A DNA stretch of 48,595 bases, taken from the NCBI RefSeq assembly GCF_947258525.1, contig NZ_CAMYIP010000111.1, positions 1 through 48,595 of the forward strand. Direction: 5' to 3'. The translations under genes and the position numbers were made by a program. This DNA is from an uncultured Eudoraea sp. Its GTDB lineage: Bacteria > Bacteroidota > Bacteroidia > Flavobacteriales > Flavobacteriaceae. The notes under the pieces were generated by a model. That model saw only the letters and a list, made by a program, of their open reading frames with translations, searched no databases and was not told the origin of the DNA. This document shows positions 17,188-25,547 of the stretch, in pieces (the stretch's first letter is position 1; the number at the start of each line of letters is the position of its first letter).

Positions 17188-17607
17188 TTATTGCTTTGTC
17201 ATAGAAAAAGTACCGCCATTTCCGTTACTTGCAGTCCAATTTCCTGAAATTTCAGTACTCGAGGCATTATTACCAAGTAGTTCTATAGCAGTGCCACCGC
17301 ATTCATCTTCACCACTTGCGGTAAATTTTTTATTTGAGACCCACCAGGCTCCCTGAAAGGTACATAAATCCTGGGAGTCAGTTTCAGCGATTATTTCCCC
17401 GTTCATTTGTAATGTAAAAACGAAAATTGCAGTCCCAAATGATCCCTCAAGAGTTCCATTCCAGGTACCTACAAGTTTGGTATCAATGGTCCTCTCAGAT
17501 GAAACTTCTGCTACCTCAATACCATTATCATCCGATGAACAGCTGATATTTATCATTTGTGTCGAAACAATTATAATGATCAGGCAGTTAAGGATTAAAT
17601 TTTTCAT
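17188..17607 (-). CDS. Small lipoprotein of unknown function
   Basis: 139 aa from ATG 17607; a TTG at 17619 would extend it by four residues but the ATG gives a standard lipoprotein leader (MKNLILNCLIIIIVS ... NISC|SSDD). The lipid-modified Cys is followed by Ser-Ser-Asp-Asp, a flavobacterial surface-export-like signal. The mature part reads like a small beta-barrel or sandwich (GTWNGTLEGSFGTAIFVFTLQMNGE, with ISGNWTASNGNGGTFSMTKQ at the end), resembling lipocalin-like lipoprotein domains that begin with a GxW motif. It is convergent with pssA. Function unknown. Confidence 0.8.
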   Translation of the reverse strand: MKNLILNCLIIIIVSTQMINISCSSDDNGIEVAEVSSERTIDTKLVGTWNGTLEGSFGTAIFVFTLQMNGEIIAETDSQDLCTFQGAWWVSNKKFTASGEDECGGTAIELLGNNASSTEISGNWTASNGNGGTFSMTKQ

Positions 17608-17707
17608 AACAGTGTGCAATTTTTAACAAGACATCTAAATTACGTAAACCATTAATATATTAGGCAATATTGGTAAAGGACTATCTTAAATTATCTTGAG
17701 GTTAAAT

Positions 17708-18448
17708 TTAAAAGTCAAGTTTCTTTTTGCGCAATTCAAAGTTCTGTCCTAGATAAACTTTACGAACCATTTCGTCTTCTGCAAGGACTTCGGGAATACC
17801 AGATTTTAGTATTCCTCCTTCAAACATGAGGTAGGATCGCTCTGTGATTGCAAGGGTCTCCTGCACATTATGATCTGTGATCAGGATACCTATGTTCTTA
17901 TTTTTCAGTTGTGCTACAATTCGCTGAATATCTTCAACTGCAACCGGATCAACGCCGGCAAACGGTTCATCCAGAAGTATAAACTTGGGGTCTGTGGCCA
18001 GGGCTCTTGCTATTTCTGTTCTTCGGCGTTCTCCCCCTGATAATAAATCACCCCTGTTCTTTCTAATATGTCCAAGTCCGAACTCTTCGATTAGTGACTC
18101 CATTTTTAAGTGTTGTTCTTTTTTACTAAGTTTAGTTAGTTGTAAAACACTTAAGATATTATCTTCAATACTTAATTTTCTAAATACGGAAGCCTCCTGA
18201 GCAAGGTAACCAATACCATTTTGAGCCCTTTTGTACATTGGAAATTTTGTGATCTCCGTATCATCCAGGAAGATCTGTCCTCCATTGGGTTTTATAAGTC
18301 CTACAATCATGTAGAAGCAAGTAGTCTTTCCGGCTCCGTTAGGGCCCAGCAGTCCAACTATCTCTCCCTGGTCTACCTCCAGTGAAATACCCTTTACCAC
18401 CTTGCGCCCCCTGTAGGCCTTCATTATGTTATCTGCTCTTAATTTCAT
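17708..18448 (-). CDS. lptB: LPS export ABC transporter ATP-binding protein
   Basis: 246 aa ATPase that powers LPS extraction from the inner membrane with LptF/LptG. Walker A GPNGAGKTT at 35-43, Q-loop in GYLAQEASVFRKLS (a typical LptB segment), signature LLSGGERRRTEIARAL, Walker B FILLDEPFAGVDP and the H-loop ITDHNVQETL. The C-terminal GTPEVLAEDE-like segment (SGIPEVLAEDEMVRKVYLGQNF) is diagnostic of LptB. It is the last gene of the kdsD-tatC-CMD-lptB cluster, 63 bases after the CMD gene. lptF/G, lptA and lptC are not in this window. Confidence 0.95.
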   Translation of the reverse strand: MKLRADNIMKAYRGRKVVKGISLEVDQGEIVGLLGPNGAGKTTCFYMIVGLIKPNGGQIFLDDTEITKFPMYKRAQNGIGYLAQEASVFRKLSIEDNILSVLQLTKLSKKEQHLKMESLIEEFGLGHIRKNRGDLLSGGERRRTEIARALATDPKFILLDEPFAGVDPVAVEDIQRIVAQLKNKNIGILITDHNVQETLAITERSYLMFEGGILKSGIPEVLAEDEMVRKVYLGQNFELRKKKLDF

Positions 18449-18511
18449 TCAGAAGAATTATCATTCAAATCTAAGTCATATAACCTTCAGCTGTAGCGAA
18501 TTATACTTTTT

Positions 18512-18862
18512 TTAACCTTCCTGTAGCTCAAGTTGTTCCCAAAACTCATAAGCTCTTCGCAAATGAGGAATAACAATTGTGCCTCCAACTAAGGTAGCAA
18601 TACTCAGGCTTTCCATAACCTCTTCTTTAGTTGCTCCACAATTATAGCTGCTTTGCAAATGGTACTTTATACAATCATCGCAGCGTAAAACTGCAGACGC
18701 CACAAGGCCCAATAATTCTTTGGTTTTTACGTCCAGTGCACCCTCACTATAAGCATTAGTATCAAGATTGAAGATTCTCTTTATTATTTTGTTATTATCG
18801 GCTAACAATTTCCCATTCATTTTAGAACGGTAGGCGTTAAACTCCTCAACGGGATTTGACAT
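18512..18862 (-). CDS. Carboxymuconolactone decarboxylase / AhpD-like protein
   Basis: 116 aa, all helical, single CMD domain. It carries CDDCIKYH (C61, C64, H68), the CxxCxxxH pattern of AhpD-like peroxidase-associated enzymes, so a thiol redox role is more likely than decarboxylation. The rest (GATKEEVMESLSIATLVGGTIVIPHLRRAYEFW) follows the family. Its first 17 bases overlap the end of tatC and it lies before lptB, so it is part of an envelope operon, where I recall it in other Flavobacteriaceae. The actual substrate is unknown. Confidence 0.88.
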   Translation of the reverse strand: MSNPVEEFNAYRSKMNGKLLADNNKIIKRIFNLDTNAYSEGALDVKTKELLGLVASAVLRCDDCIKYHLQSSYNCGATKEEVMESLSIATLVGGTIVIPHLRRAYEFWEQLELQEG

Positions 18863-19685
18863 TTTTAGTTACTTTTTTGGCTTCTCTTTTTAATACAACT
18901 TTTGAAATATAGATGCTGATCTGGTATAGAATTAAGACGGGAACGGCTACAATGATCTGACTGGTGACATCAGGAGGGGTGATAATCGCTGATAGTATTA
19001 AAACGATAACCAATGCGATCTTTCGATACTTCTTCATAATCTCCGGAGTAATCAAACCAACCTTAGTCAAGAAGAAAATGATAATAGGTAATTCGAATAA
19101 AATACCGCAGGCGATGACCGAGGTGCGAACCGTTGAAATATATGAACCTATATCGAATTCATTCAACACCTCTTTGCTTACCTGATAAGTACCCAAGAAG
19201 TTAATCGATAAGGGTGCGACTACGTAATAACCAAAAAGCACACCCATAAAGAAAAGTAGTGAGGCTATAAGGATAAAACCGCGGGAATTACTTCGTTCAT
19301 TTTCCTTAAGCCCCGGACTTATGAATTTCCATATTTCCCAAAGCACATATGGGAAGCCAATTATAAATCCGGCCCAGATAGATGTCATTATATGTGCGGA
19401 AAATTGTCCGCCCATCGTTCTACTTTGAATTGTAAAGGGAAGTTTATCCGCACAGAATGCCGAATCAAAACCCAACGATGTGGCGATATGGCAAAAAAAG
19501 CGATAGGTTGGAAAATCCATTTTCTTTGGTCCGAAAATTATGGTATCAAAAATAAAGTCTTTCACTAAAAAAGCCACAATGCCAATCAGAACTACTGCAA
19601 TGGTTGAACGAATAAGATGCCACCGCAGTTCTTCCAGATGGTCCAAAAAGGACATTTCATTAGGGTCGCTAGCTGTTTTCGCCAT
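18846..19685 (-). CDS. tatC: Twin-arginine translocase subunit TatC
   Basis: 279 aa polytopic membrane protein that recognises twin-arginine signals and, with TatA, exports folded proteins. The N-terminal FLDHLEELRWHLIRS motif (14-28) is the TatC signature, and six membrane segments follow, with FGYYVVAPLSINFLG and the ELPIIIFFLTKVGL segment conserved. An insert of about 40 residues (around 60-100, with three cysteines or so) in the first periplasmic loop is typical of Bacteroidetes TatC. Its start overlaps the kdsD stop by one base. Two likely Tat substrates are in this window (6396-7790 and 46460-47857). No tatA is visible here. Confidence 0.95.
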   Translation of the reverse strand: MAKTASDPNEMSFLDHLEELRWHLIRSTIAVVLIGIVAFLVKDFIFDTIIFGPKKMDFPTYRFFCHIATSLGFDSAFCADKLPFTIQSRTMGGQFSAHIMTSIWAGFIIGFPYVLWEIWKFISPGLKENERSNSRGFILIASLLFFMGVLFGYYVVAPLSINFLGTYQVSKEVLNEFDIGSYISTVRTSVIACGILFELPIIIFFLTKVGLITPEIMKKYRKIALVIVLILSAIITPPDVTSQIIVAVPVLILYQISIYISKVVLKREAKKVTKNVKSR

Positions 19686-20650
19686 TAAAGTATTCCTTCA
19701 TTAATTAGATTGTGTAAATGAACAACGCCAACATATTCCTTTCCATCTACAGCCAGTAATTGTGATACGCTGTTAGCCCGCATCTCTTTCAACGCTTTTA
19801 TGGCGAGAACGTCTGCTCCAATGGTTTTAGGATTAGTTGTCATTATGTCTTTAGCCTTAAGGCCATTTATGTTTTCATATTTTTTAAGCATTCGTCTAAT
19901 ATCACCATCTGTAACAATTCCAACAAGCTTGTCATTCTTCATTACGGCTGTAACGCCCAACATTTTTTCTGAAATTTCGATGATAACCTCTTTTACATCA
20001 GCATCGACACCAACCTGGGGTTTTAAATTATTTTTTGAAATATCCGAAACTCTGAGATATAGTTTTTTACCTAAAGTACCCCCGGGATGATATTTAGCAA
20101 AATCCTGACTGCTGAATCCTCTTAATTCCAAAAGACAAATAGCTAAAGCATCACCCAATACAAGTTGTGCAGTAGTGCTTGTGGTTGGTGCAAGATTATT
20201 TGGACAAGCTTCTTTCTGCACAAAAGTGTTCAATATAAAATCTGCATTTTCAGCAAGGAATGAATCCGAATTACCACACATTCCAATTAACTTATTATTT
20301 CCGAGTTTAATTAACGGCACAAGCATTTTAATTTCCGGGGTATTCCCGCTTTTGGAAATACAAATAACCACATCATCTTTCTGGATTGTACCCAGATCAC
20401 CATGAATGGCATCAGCTGCATGCATAAATATTGCAGGTGTACCTGTAGAATTTAAGGTAGCTACTATTTTTGAGGCTATTATAGCACTTTTACCAATTCC
20501 CGTAATTACAACGCGCCCCAATGATTCGTAAATGCAGTTTACAGCACTTGCAAATTCATCGTCTAAAAGTGTAGCCAAATGGGCAATGGCTTCACTTTCA
20601 GTTGTTATGGTTTTTTTGGCCGTGGCTAATATAGCTTTGTGATTGCTCAA
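19685..20650 (-). CDS. kdsD: D-arabinose-5-phosphate isomerase (KpsF/GutQ family)
   Basis: 321 aa. It interconverts ribulose-5-phosphate and arabinose-5-phosphate, the first step of KDO synthesis for LPS. An N-terminal SIS domain (about 30-165: GRVVITGIGKSAIIASKIVATLNSTGTP, ICISKSGNTPEI) is followed by two CBS domains (about 205-320). The metal and active-site histidine region HAADAIHGDLG is present, as is the FAKYHPGGTLGK motif. It heads the tatC-CMD-lptB cluster, which fits its role in LPS. The 232-base gap to divergent recQ must hold its promoter. Confidence 0.94.
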   Translation of the reverse strand: MSNHKAILATAKKTITTESEAIAHLATLLDDEFASAVNCIYESLGRVVITGIGKSAIIASKIVATLNSTGTPAIFMHAADAIHGDLGTIQKDDVVICISKSGNTPEIKMLVPLIKLGNNKLIGMCGNSDSFLAENADFILNTFVQKEACPNNLAPTTSTTAQLVLGDALAICLLELRGFSSQDFAKYHPGGTLGKKLYLRVSDISKNNLKPQVGVDADVKEVIIEISEKMLGVTAVMKNDKLVGIVTDGDIRRMLKKYENINGLKAKDIMTTNPKTIGADVLAIKALKEMRANSVSQLLAVDGKEYVGVVHLHNLINEGIL

Positions 20651-20882
20651 TATAGTTTTGAAATTATATGTTTACAGCTTTAGAAATTAACTTAATAAGT
20701 AAACAGATTTTAAAAGAATGTATTATATTTAAGAAAACAAAATTACATAAACTTATTTTATAGAAGATTCTAATCTACGAACAATATCATTTAACATATT
20801 ACCCACCTAATAATAAGAAGACTTATCTTCATTTTGATTACGAATATCAATATAATGCGAGACTCTACATACTAAATTTGCA

Positions 20883-23084
20883 ATGATTTTGAATGAAATT
20901 GAACTACATGCTGCGCTAAAAAAGTATTTTGGTTTTTCCAAATTTAAAGGACTTCAGGAAGATGTTATAACAAACATCATACAAAATAAAAACACCTTTG
21001 TAATTATGCCCACCGGAGGTGGCAAATCACTTTGTTATCAGCTGCCTGCTCTTATAAAAGATGGAACTGCTATAGTTGTATCGCCATTAATCGCCCTTAT
21101 GAAAAATCAGGTTGATGCCATAAGAGGTGTTTCTGCACATCCGGGAATTGCCCATGTATTAAATTCTTCATTAACCAAAACCCAGGTAAAGGAAGTAAAA
21201 CAGGATATTTTAGATGGCATAACTAAATTACTCTATGTAGCGCCCGAATCCCTTACAAAAGAGGAGTATGTGGAATTTTTACAATCTGTACAGCTTTCCT
21301 TTGTGGCTGTAGATGAGGCCCATTGTATTTCTGAATGGGGGCACGATTTCAGGCCGGAATATAGAAATCTTAGGGCTATCATAAACAGGCTGGGAGATAA
21401 CATCCCCATAATTGGTTTAACCGCTACAGCAACTCCAAAAGTACAGGAGGACATTATTAAGAATCTCATGATTACGGATGCAAAGGTTTTTAAAGCATCT
21501 TTTAATCGGCCCAATTTATTCTATGAGATTAGGCCTAAGACCAAAAATGTGGATGCTGATATTATTCGGTTTGTAAAGAAAAATGTCGGTAAATCGGGAA
21601 TTATTTACTGTTTAAGCAGGAAGAGAGTTGAAGAACTAGCCCAGGTATTGCAGGTTAATGGTATTAGTGCTGTGCCTTATCATGCCGGATTTGATGCTAA
21701 GACGCGCTCTAGGTATCAGGACATGTTCCTTATGGAAGAAGTAGATGTAGTCATAGCAACTATAGCTTTTGGAATGGGGATAGATAAACCGGATGTGCGA
21801 TATGTTATCCATCATGACATTCCCAAAAGTATTGAAAGCTATTATCAGGAAACGGGCCGAGCAGGCAGGGATGGGGGCGAAGGTCACTGTCTTGCATTTT
21901 ATTCGTATAAAGATGTTGAAAAGTTAGAGAAATTCATGTCTGGTAAGCCGGTAGCAGAACAGGAAATTGGAAATGCCCTGCTTCAGGAAATTGTTGCCTA
22001 TGCTGAAACATCCATGTCTCGGAGAAAATTCATTCTTCATTATTTCGGCGAAGAATTTGATGAGGTTAACGGTGAAGGGGCAGATATGGATGATAACGCC
22101 CGAAATCCGAAGAAAAAGGAAGAAGCCAAAGAAAATGTTGTTAAGCTAATTAAGGTAATTCAGGGCACCAAAGAAAAGTTCCGGGCAAAAGAAATTGTAT
22201 TTGCACTCATGGGGTCTAAGAATGCACTTATTGCTTCTCACAAAACCGATGAAAAACCATTTTTTGGAATAGGATCCGACAAAGATAAAAGTTATTGGAT
22301 GGCCTTAATTAGGCAGGTATTGGTTGCAGGGTTGCTAAAAAAAGAAATTGAACAATACGGCATATTGCATGTTACCAGTGCCGGGGCTTCATTTCTTGAA
22401 AATCCTGTGTCCTTTATGATGACCAAGGATCATGTTTATAATGAAGAAAATGACCAGGCCATAGTTACTGCAGCAAAAAGTGCGGGAGGTGCTGCTGATG
22501 AAAAATTATTGCGTTTACTCAAAGATCTTAGAAAGAGTGAAGCTAAAAAGTTAGATGTTCCTCCTTTTGTGATCTTTCAGGACCCTTCCCTTGATGATAT
22601 GGCTCTTAAATATCCTATTTCCATGGAAGAATTGGTAAATATACATGGGGTAGGTGAGGGTAAGGCCAAGAAGTATGGAAAGCCATTCTTATCCTTAATT
22701 AACAATTATGTTGAGGAGAATGAAATAATTCGTCCGGATGACCTCGTAGTAAAGAGTACAGGCGCTAATTCTGCACTTAAGCTATATATTATTCAGAATG
22801 TTGATAGAAAGTTGCCATTGAATGATATTGCCTCTGCAAAAGGCCTTGAATTGGAAGAATTGGTAAAGGAAATGGAACAAATAGTTTTTAGCGGCACCAA
22901 ACTGAATATAGGATATTGGATAGACGAAATCCTTGATGAGGATCAACAGGAAGAAATTCATGATTATTTTTTAGAAGCTGAATCCGACAATATAAAAGAG
23001 GCGCAAAAAGAGTTTGATGGTGAATATGAAGATGAAGAATTACGACTATACCGGCTGAAATTTATGAGTGAGATAGCTAATTAA
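20883..23084 (+). CDS. recQ: ATP-dependent DNA helicase RecQ
   Basis: 733 aa 3'-5' DNA helicase used in recombination and repair of stalled forks. Walker A MPTGGGKSLCYQLP (42-55), DEAH box VDEAHCISEWGHDFRPEY with the RecQ aromatic-rich loop, motif VI QETGRAGRDG. The RQC region follows, then an HRDC domain (about 520-600) and a further C-terminal domain of about 130 residues, making it longer than the 610-aa E. coli protein. All four cysteines of the RQC zinc site are missing: where E. coli has TCRR ... CGNCDIC this protein reads MSRR ... GEGADMDD. A terminator lies at 23108-23134. Confidence 0.95.
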   Translation: MILNEIELHAALKKYFGFSKFKGLQEDVITNIIQNKNTFVIMPTGGGKSLCYQLPALIKDGTAIVVSPLIALMKNQVDAIRGVSAHPGIAHVLNSSLTKTQVKEVKQDILDGITKLLYVAPESLTKEEYVEFLQSVQLSFVAVDEAHCISEWGHDFRPEYRNLRAIINRLGDNIPIIGLTATATPKVQEDIIKNLMITDAKVFKASFNRPNLFYEIRPKTKNVDADIIRFVKKNVGKSGIIYCLSRKRVEELAQVLQVNGISAVPYHAGFDAKTRSRYQDMFLMEEVDVVIATIAFGMGIDKPDVRYVIHHDIPKSIESYYQETGRAGRDGGEGHCLAFYSYKDVEKLEKFMSGKPVAEQEIGNALLQEIVAYAETSMSRRKFILHYFGEEFDEVNGEGADMDDNARNPKKKEEAKENVVKLIKVIQGTKEKFRAKEIVFALMGSKNALIASHKTDEKPFFGIGSDKDKSYWMALIRQVLVAGLLKKEIEQYGILHVTSAGASFLENPVSFMMTKDHVYNEENDQAIVTAAKSAGGAADEKLLRLLKDLRKSEAKKLDVPPFVIFQDPSLDDMALKYPISMEELVNIHGVGEGKAKKYGKPFLSLINNYVEENEIIRPDDLVVKSTGANSALKLYIIQNVDRKLPLNDIASAKGLELEELVKEMEQIVFSGTKLNIGYWIDEILDEDQQEEIHDYFLEAESDNIKEAQKEFDGEYEDEELRLYRLKFMSEIAN

Positions 23085-23107
23085 CAAGCATAAACTTAAA
23101 TACAAGA

Positions 23108-23134
23108 AAAAAACCCTCATTATGAGGGTTTTTT
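23108..23134. terminator. Bidirectional terminator between recQ and the CCC-motif operon
   Basis: Stem aaaaaaccctc / gagggtttttt with a 5-base loop (attat). A run on one side and T run on the other make it usable from both strands. It sits 24 bases past recQ and 41 bases past the end of the convergent CCC-motif gene. Confidence 0.9.
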
Positions 23135-23174
23135 ATATTTTATCTTCGGTAATTTAATTAGTTTTAATGTCCTC

Positions 23175-23474
23175 TTAGAAATTTCCACTCGTAATAAAAG
23201 CAGCTATAACTCCAAAATACAGGATCCCGAAAACCAGATATATCAAAGCTAGGGCCATTCCAACATAAGATAAAATGCGGCCAGTCCTTACACTTTCATA
23301 TCCCGAATAATTTTCGGGATGATTCTGATAAAGTCCCTCTGCCTTTTTAGCACTGCTTAAACCAATAATACTAAATATGATCGCAAAAGGGCCGCAACAT
23401 GTAATGGCTCCTATGATAGATATAATGCCCATTGTCAAAGCATTACTTGCACCGGGTAAAGGCTGTTGATTCAT
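23175..23474 (-). CDS. CCC-motif membrane protein (short paralogue 1)
   Basis: 99 aa with two strong membrane segments (about 12-40 and 70-95) joined by a cytoplasmic loop. The first segment contains TCCGPF (two adjacent Cys, where the paralogue upstream has three). The loop reads AKKAEGLYQNHPENYSGYESVRTGRILSY cut short, a pattern of Tyr, Asn and Glu shared with the paralogue (KENPELYSNYSQLKTAKIL). It matches the family annotated as CCC motif membrane protein, as I recall it. It is the last of three short membrane-protein genes, 22 bases after the previous one. Function unknown. Confidence 0.82.
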   Translation of the reverse strand: MNQQPLPGASNALTMGIISIIGAITCCGPFAIIFSIIGLSSAKKAEGLYQNHPENYSGYESVRTGRILSYVGMALALIYLVFGILYFGVIAAFITSGNF

Positions 23475-23496
23475 TTTATATGTTTTTCAGGGATAT

Positions 23497-23823
23497 TTAT
23501 TGCTCCCATTGTTCTCTCATTTCATTCACTTGTTCCATGTAGGCATCCCAGCCACCAATAGCAGAAATGGAATATATGACCCAGATACACCATAAAACGC
23601 CCAGGACTATTCCAATGATAGCTAAAATTTTTGCGGTTTTAAGCTGACTATAGTTGGAATAGAGTTCAGGATTCTCCTTGTATTTGTTTTCATCCTTATA
23701 TACCAGGAAAAAGGCAATACCGGCTAAAATAGCTGCTGGCAGGCCACCAAAACAGCAACATAGATAGGAAAGAATTGCCAGTACAATAGCTATAGTTACA
23801 TTAGGTAGTTTTTGTTGTTCCAT
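23497..23823 (-). CDS. CCC-motif membrane protein (short paralogue 2)
   Basis: 108 aa, two membrane segments (about 9-38 and 68-92). The first contains LCCCFGGLPAAILAG, the three-cysteine motif that names the family. The loop between the segments (YKENPELYSNYSQLKTAKI) is a clear paralogue of the neighbour at 23175-23474, so a local duplication followed by divergence is likely. The C-terminus has a short acidic amphipathic tail. It lies 15 bases after the DUF2752 gene. Function unknown. Confidence 0.85.
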   Translation of the reverse strand: MEQQKLPNVTIAIVLAILSYLCCCFGGLPAAILAGIAFFLVYKDENKYKENPELYSNYSQLKTAKILAIIGIVLGVLWCIWVIYSISAIGGWDAYMEQVNEMREQWEQ

Positions 23824-23838
23824 GAAGTAATGGTTTGG

Positions 23839-24144
23839 TTAAAAAAATTTTAAAATATAGTTGATCAATATTGTCGCTACACTCGTTATAATCAGGAATA
23901 TACTGATTTTATTTGCATATTTTATCTTCATAAAATTATCCAACAACAAAAAACCCGTCAATAATATTAGAGGGTAGATTGCAGGGTACATTCTGAAAGC
24001 CTCTATAAATTCCCCATGAAATAGTAAAACAGCCGCTCTTTGAATACCGCATCCGGTACATTCAATACCTAAAAGCTGCTTGTTGAGACATGGCAGCAAA
24101 TAGTCTTCACCTATAAAAAGCAATATGGATAAAGCGATTTTCAT
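23839..24144 (-). CDS. DUF2752 membrane protein
   Basis: 101 aa, with three hydrophobic segments. The diagnostic segment is IECTGCGIQRAAVLLFHGEF (about 27-46): a CxxCG motif followed by QRA, then a short cytoplasmic or interfacial helix with AFRMYPAIYPL. This is the DUF2752 signature as I recall it. The two cysteines face those of the CCC-motif proteins in the same operon, which hints at a shared metal or thiol function, but this is only inference. It is the first gene of the three-gene unit, divergent from the 55-residue gene at 24188. Confidence 0.88.
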   Translation of the reverse strand: MKIALSILLFIGEDYLLPCLNKQLLGIECTGCGIQRAAVLLFHGEFIEAFRMYPAIYPLILLTGFLLLDNFMKIKYANKISIFLIITSVATILINYILKFF

Positions 24145-24187
24145 TCTGGCCGATTAATCAACTGAAAAATACTATTATTTTTGAGGA

Positions 24188-24355
24188 ATGAAAACAAATC
24201 GAATCATTTATTTTTTACTGATTACGGCCGGTGCAATTATAATGGCAACAAGGGACCAATGGGCTAAGCAAGAGTACGCCATGTGTGTGGGAATAATTTT
24301 GCTGATGTTCGGAATTTATAAAACTTCGAAAAATTGGACTAATACAGAAAAGTGA
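24188..24355 (+). CDS. 55-residue membrane protein
   Basis: ATG at 24188 is preceded by tgagga at 24182-24187, close to a ribosome binding site. The product begins MKTNRIIYFLLITAGAII and has two hydrophobic segments (about 5-19 and 31-43) separated by a polar turn (TRDQWAKQEYA), then a basic tail. Two short spans with a loop of about ten residues is a common hairpin topology. It ends 16 bases before the Smr protein gene on the same strand, so the two may be co-transcribed. No family recognised. Confidence 0.65.
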   Translation: MKTNRIIYFLLITAGAIIMATRDQWAKQEYAMCVGIILLMFGIYKTSKNWTNTEK

Positions 24356-24371
24356 ATAATAACCAGTGATT

Positions 24372-24920
24372 ATGAAAAAATTTGAACAAGGGGAGAGGGT
24401 TGAGGTTATTGACGATAACATTAATGGGATAGTTATAGCCGTTTCCAACAATTTTATAACGATACGAACTAATGAAGGTTTCGATATGGATTTTGAGGCA
24501 TCGGAATTAATGCATACAGAAGGGCTTAACCCTATAAAAGTAAGCAATTTTGAAGCTGCCCGGGTGAAGGCAGATAAGGAACAGGCCGGTAAACGAAAAA
24601 CCACTAAAGTTCGGCCTAAAGAACGAAATGTGGCCAAAATGGAAGTAGATCTCCATATACATCAACTTGTACCCTCTTCAAAAGGGATGAGCAATTATGA
24701 TATACTCAATATACAGCTCGAAACTGCTAAGCGCCAGCTTGAATTTGCTCTAAGTAAAAGAATACAAAAAGTAGTCTTTATTCATGGTGTGGGTGCCGGC
24801 GTACTAAAAGAAGAATTGAATTATTTATTTAAACGGTACGAAAATGTAAAATACTATGATGCGGATTATCAAAAATATGGGTTAGGGGCTACCGAAGTAT
24901 ATATTTATCAGAATCCATGA
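24372..24920 (+). CDS. Smr-domain protein with DUF2027-like N-terminus
   Basis: 182 aa from ATG 24372; a GTG at 24366 would add two residues and is less likely. Residues 1-60 form a small beta-rich domain (GERVEVIDDNINGIVIAVSNN) like the tudor/KOW-like start of DUF2027 proteins. A basic linker follows (62-90). Residues 91-182 are an Smr domain with DLHIHQL (93-99) and HGVGAGVLKEEL (138-149), the motif linked to endonuclease activity in MutS2 and related proteins. It is likely to bind branched or structured nucleic acid or to act at ribosomes, as other Smr proteins do; its target is unknown. Confidence 0.85.
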   Translation: MKKFEQGERVEVIDDNINGIVIAVSNNFITIRTNEGFDMDFEASELMHTEGLNPIKVSNFEAARVKADKEQAGKRKTTKVRPKERNVAKMEVDLHIHQLVPSSKGMSNYDILNIQLETAKRQLEFALSKRIQKVVFIHGVGAGVLKEELNYLFKRYENVKYYDADYQKYGLGATEVYIYQNP

Positions 24921-24925
24921 ATTAC

Positions 24926-25432
24926 CTACTCGGTAGTAGTAATTGTACCGAAATCATTTATTCTCAGATCTGTTATCCTCTGGCCCAAAGAATTAACAAA
25001 AGAAATACCGCTTAATTCAATTTTATGTTCAAAAATAGTAGAATCGTTTTCGCTTTGCATTGTAGTAATTAAAACTTCTCCACTTTCTGCTTCGAACTCA
25101 TCAGTAACAGTAGGTATGACAGGAGGTACAGCATCGCAAAAATAATTGCTTGAAACGTTGTCGGAGAAAGTCCGGTATATAAGTTGAGATTGTCCTGGAA
25201 CCGCGCTGACAATAGTATCTGCAGAAACTTCATTCTTTAAAAGGCCACTTTGCAATTCAAGAACTAAAGCTTCTGTTGTTTTTATTTTAAAGAATAATGT
25301 ACTGTTGATCGTAGTGGTGGATTGACAGAAAGAGATACTAGTATCGTTAAAATCTATGGTTTCAATTACAAGATCACCGTCATCACATGAGTTAAACAAA
25401 CACAAAATAAAAACTAATAATACTCGATTCAT
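24926..25432 (-). CDS. Putative lipoprotein of unknown function
   Basis: 168 aa. The leader MNRVLLVFILCLFNSC ends in a lipobox (FNSC), followed by Asp-Asp-Gly-Asp, so the mature protein is lipid-anchored. The rest is beta-rich with three more cysteines (SFCQSTTT, NYFCDAVPP) and no motif I can name; its general look is like conserved flavobacterial lipoproteins of unknown role. It is convergent with the Smr gene (5-base gap) and divergent from the cysteine desulfurase gene. Function unknown. Confidence 0.75.
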   Translation of the reverse strand: MNRVLLVFILCLFNSCDDGDLVIETIDFNDTSISFCQSTTTINSTLFFKIKTTEALVLELQSGLLKNEVSADTIVSAVPGQSQLIYRTFSDNVSSNYFCDAVPPVIPTVTDEFEAESGEVLITTMQSENDSTIFEHKIELSGISFVNSLGQRITDLRINDFGTITTTE

Positions 25433-25547
25433 AACTCAAATGTAAATGAATTTAAGGCTATTATCCTAGTGTATTGTACTCAATTTATGAAGAGTTTAAG
25501 TTTATTTCGATTATTTTTGGCCGTGTCTCACAATGCAAAGCTTTTAG

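Noticed and set aside
17608-17619. TTG start four codons upstream of the lipoprotein ATG
   Set aside because: ATG at 17607 gives a standard lipoprotein leader.
20873-20880. TAAATTTG (exact TAnnTTTG) just before recQ
   Set aside because: The nearest TTTG upstream (20833-20836) is 36 bases away, far from the expected 19, and the implied start lies inside the recQ start codon. Not called as a promoter.
25437-25444. TACATTTG on the minus strand before the lipoprotein at 24926-25432
   Set aside because: No TTG at the right distance, and transcription would start at the ATG itself.
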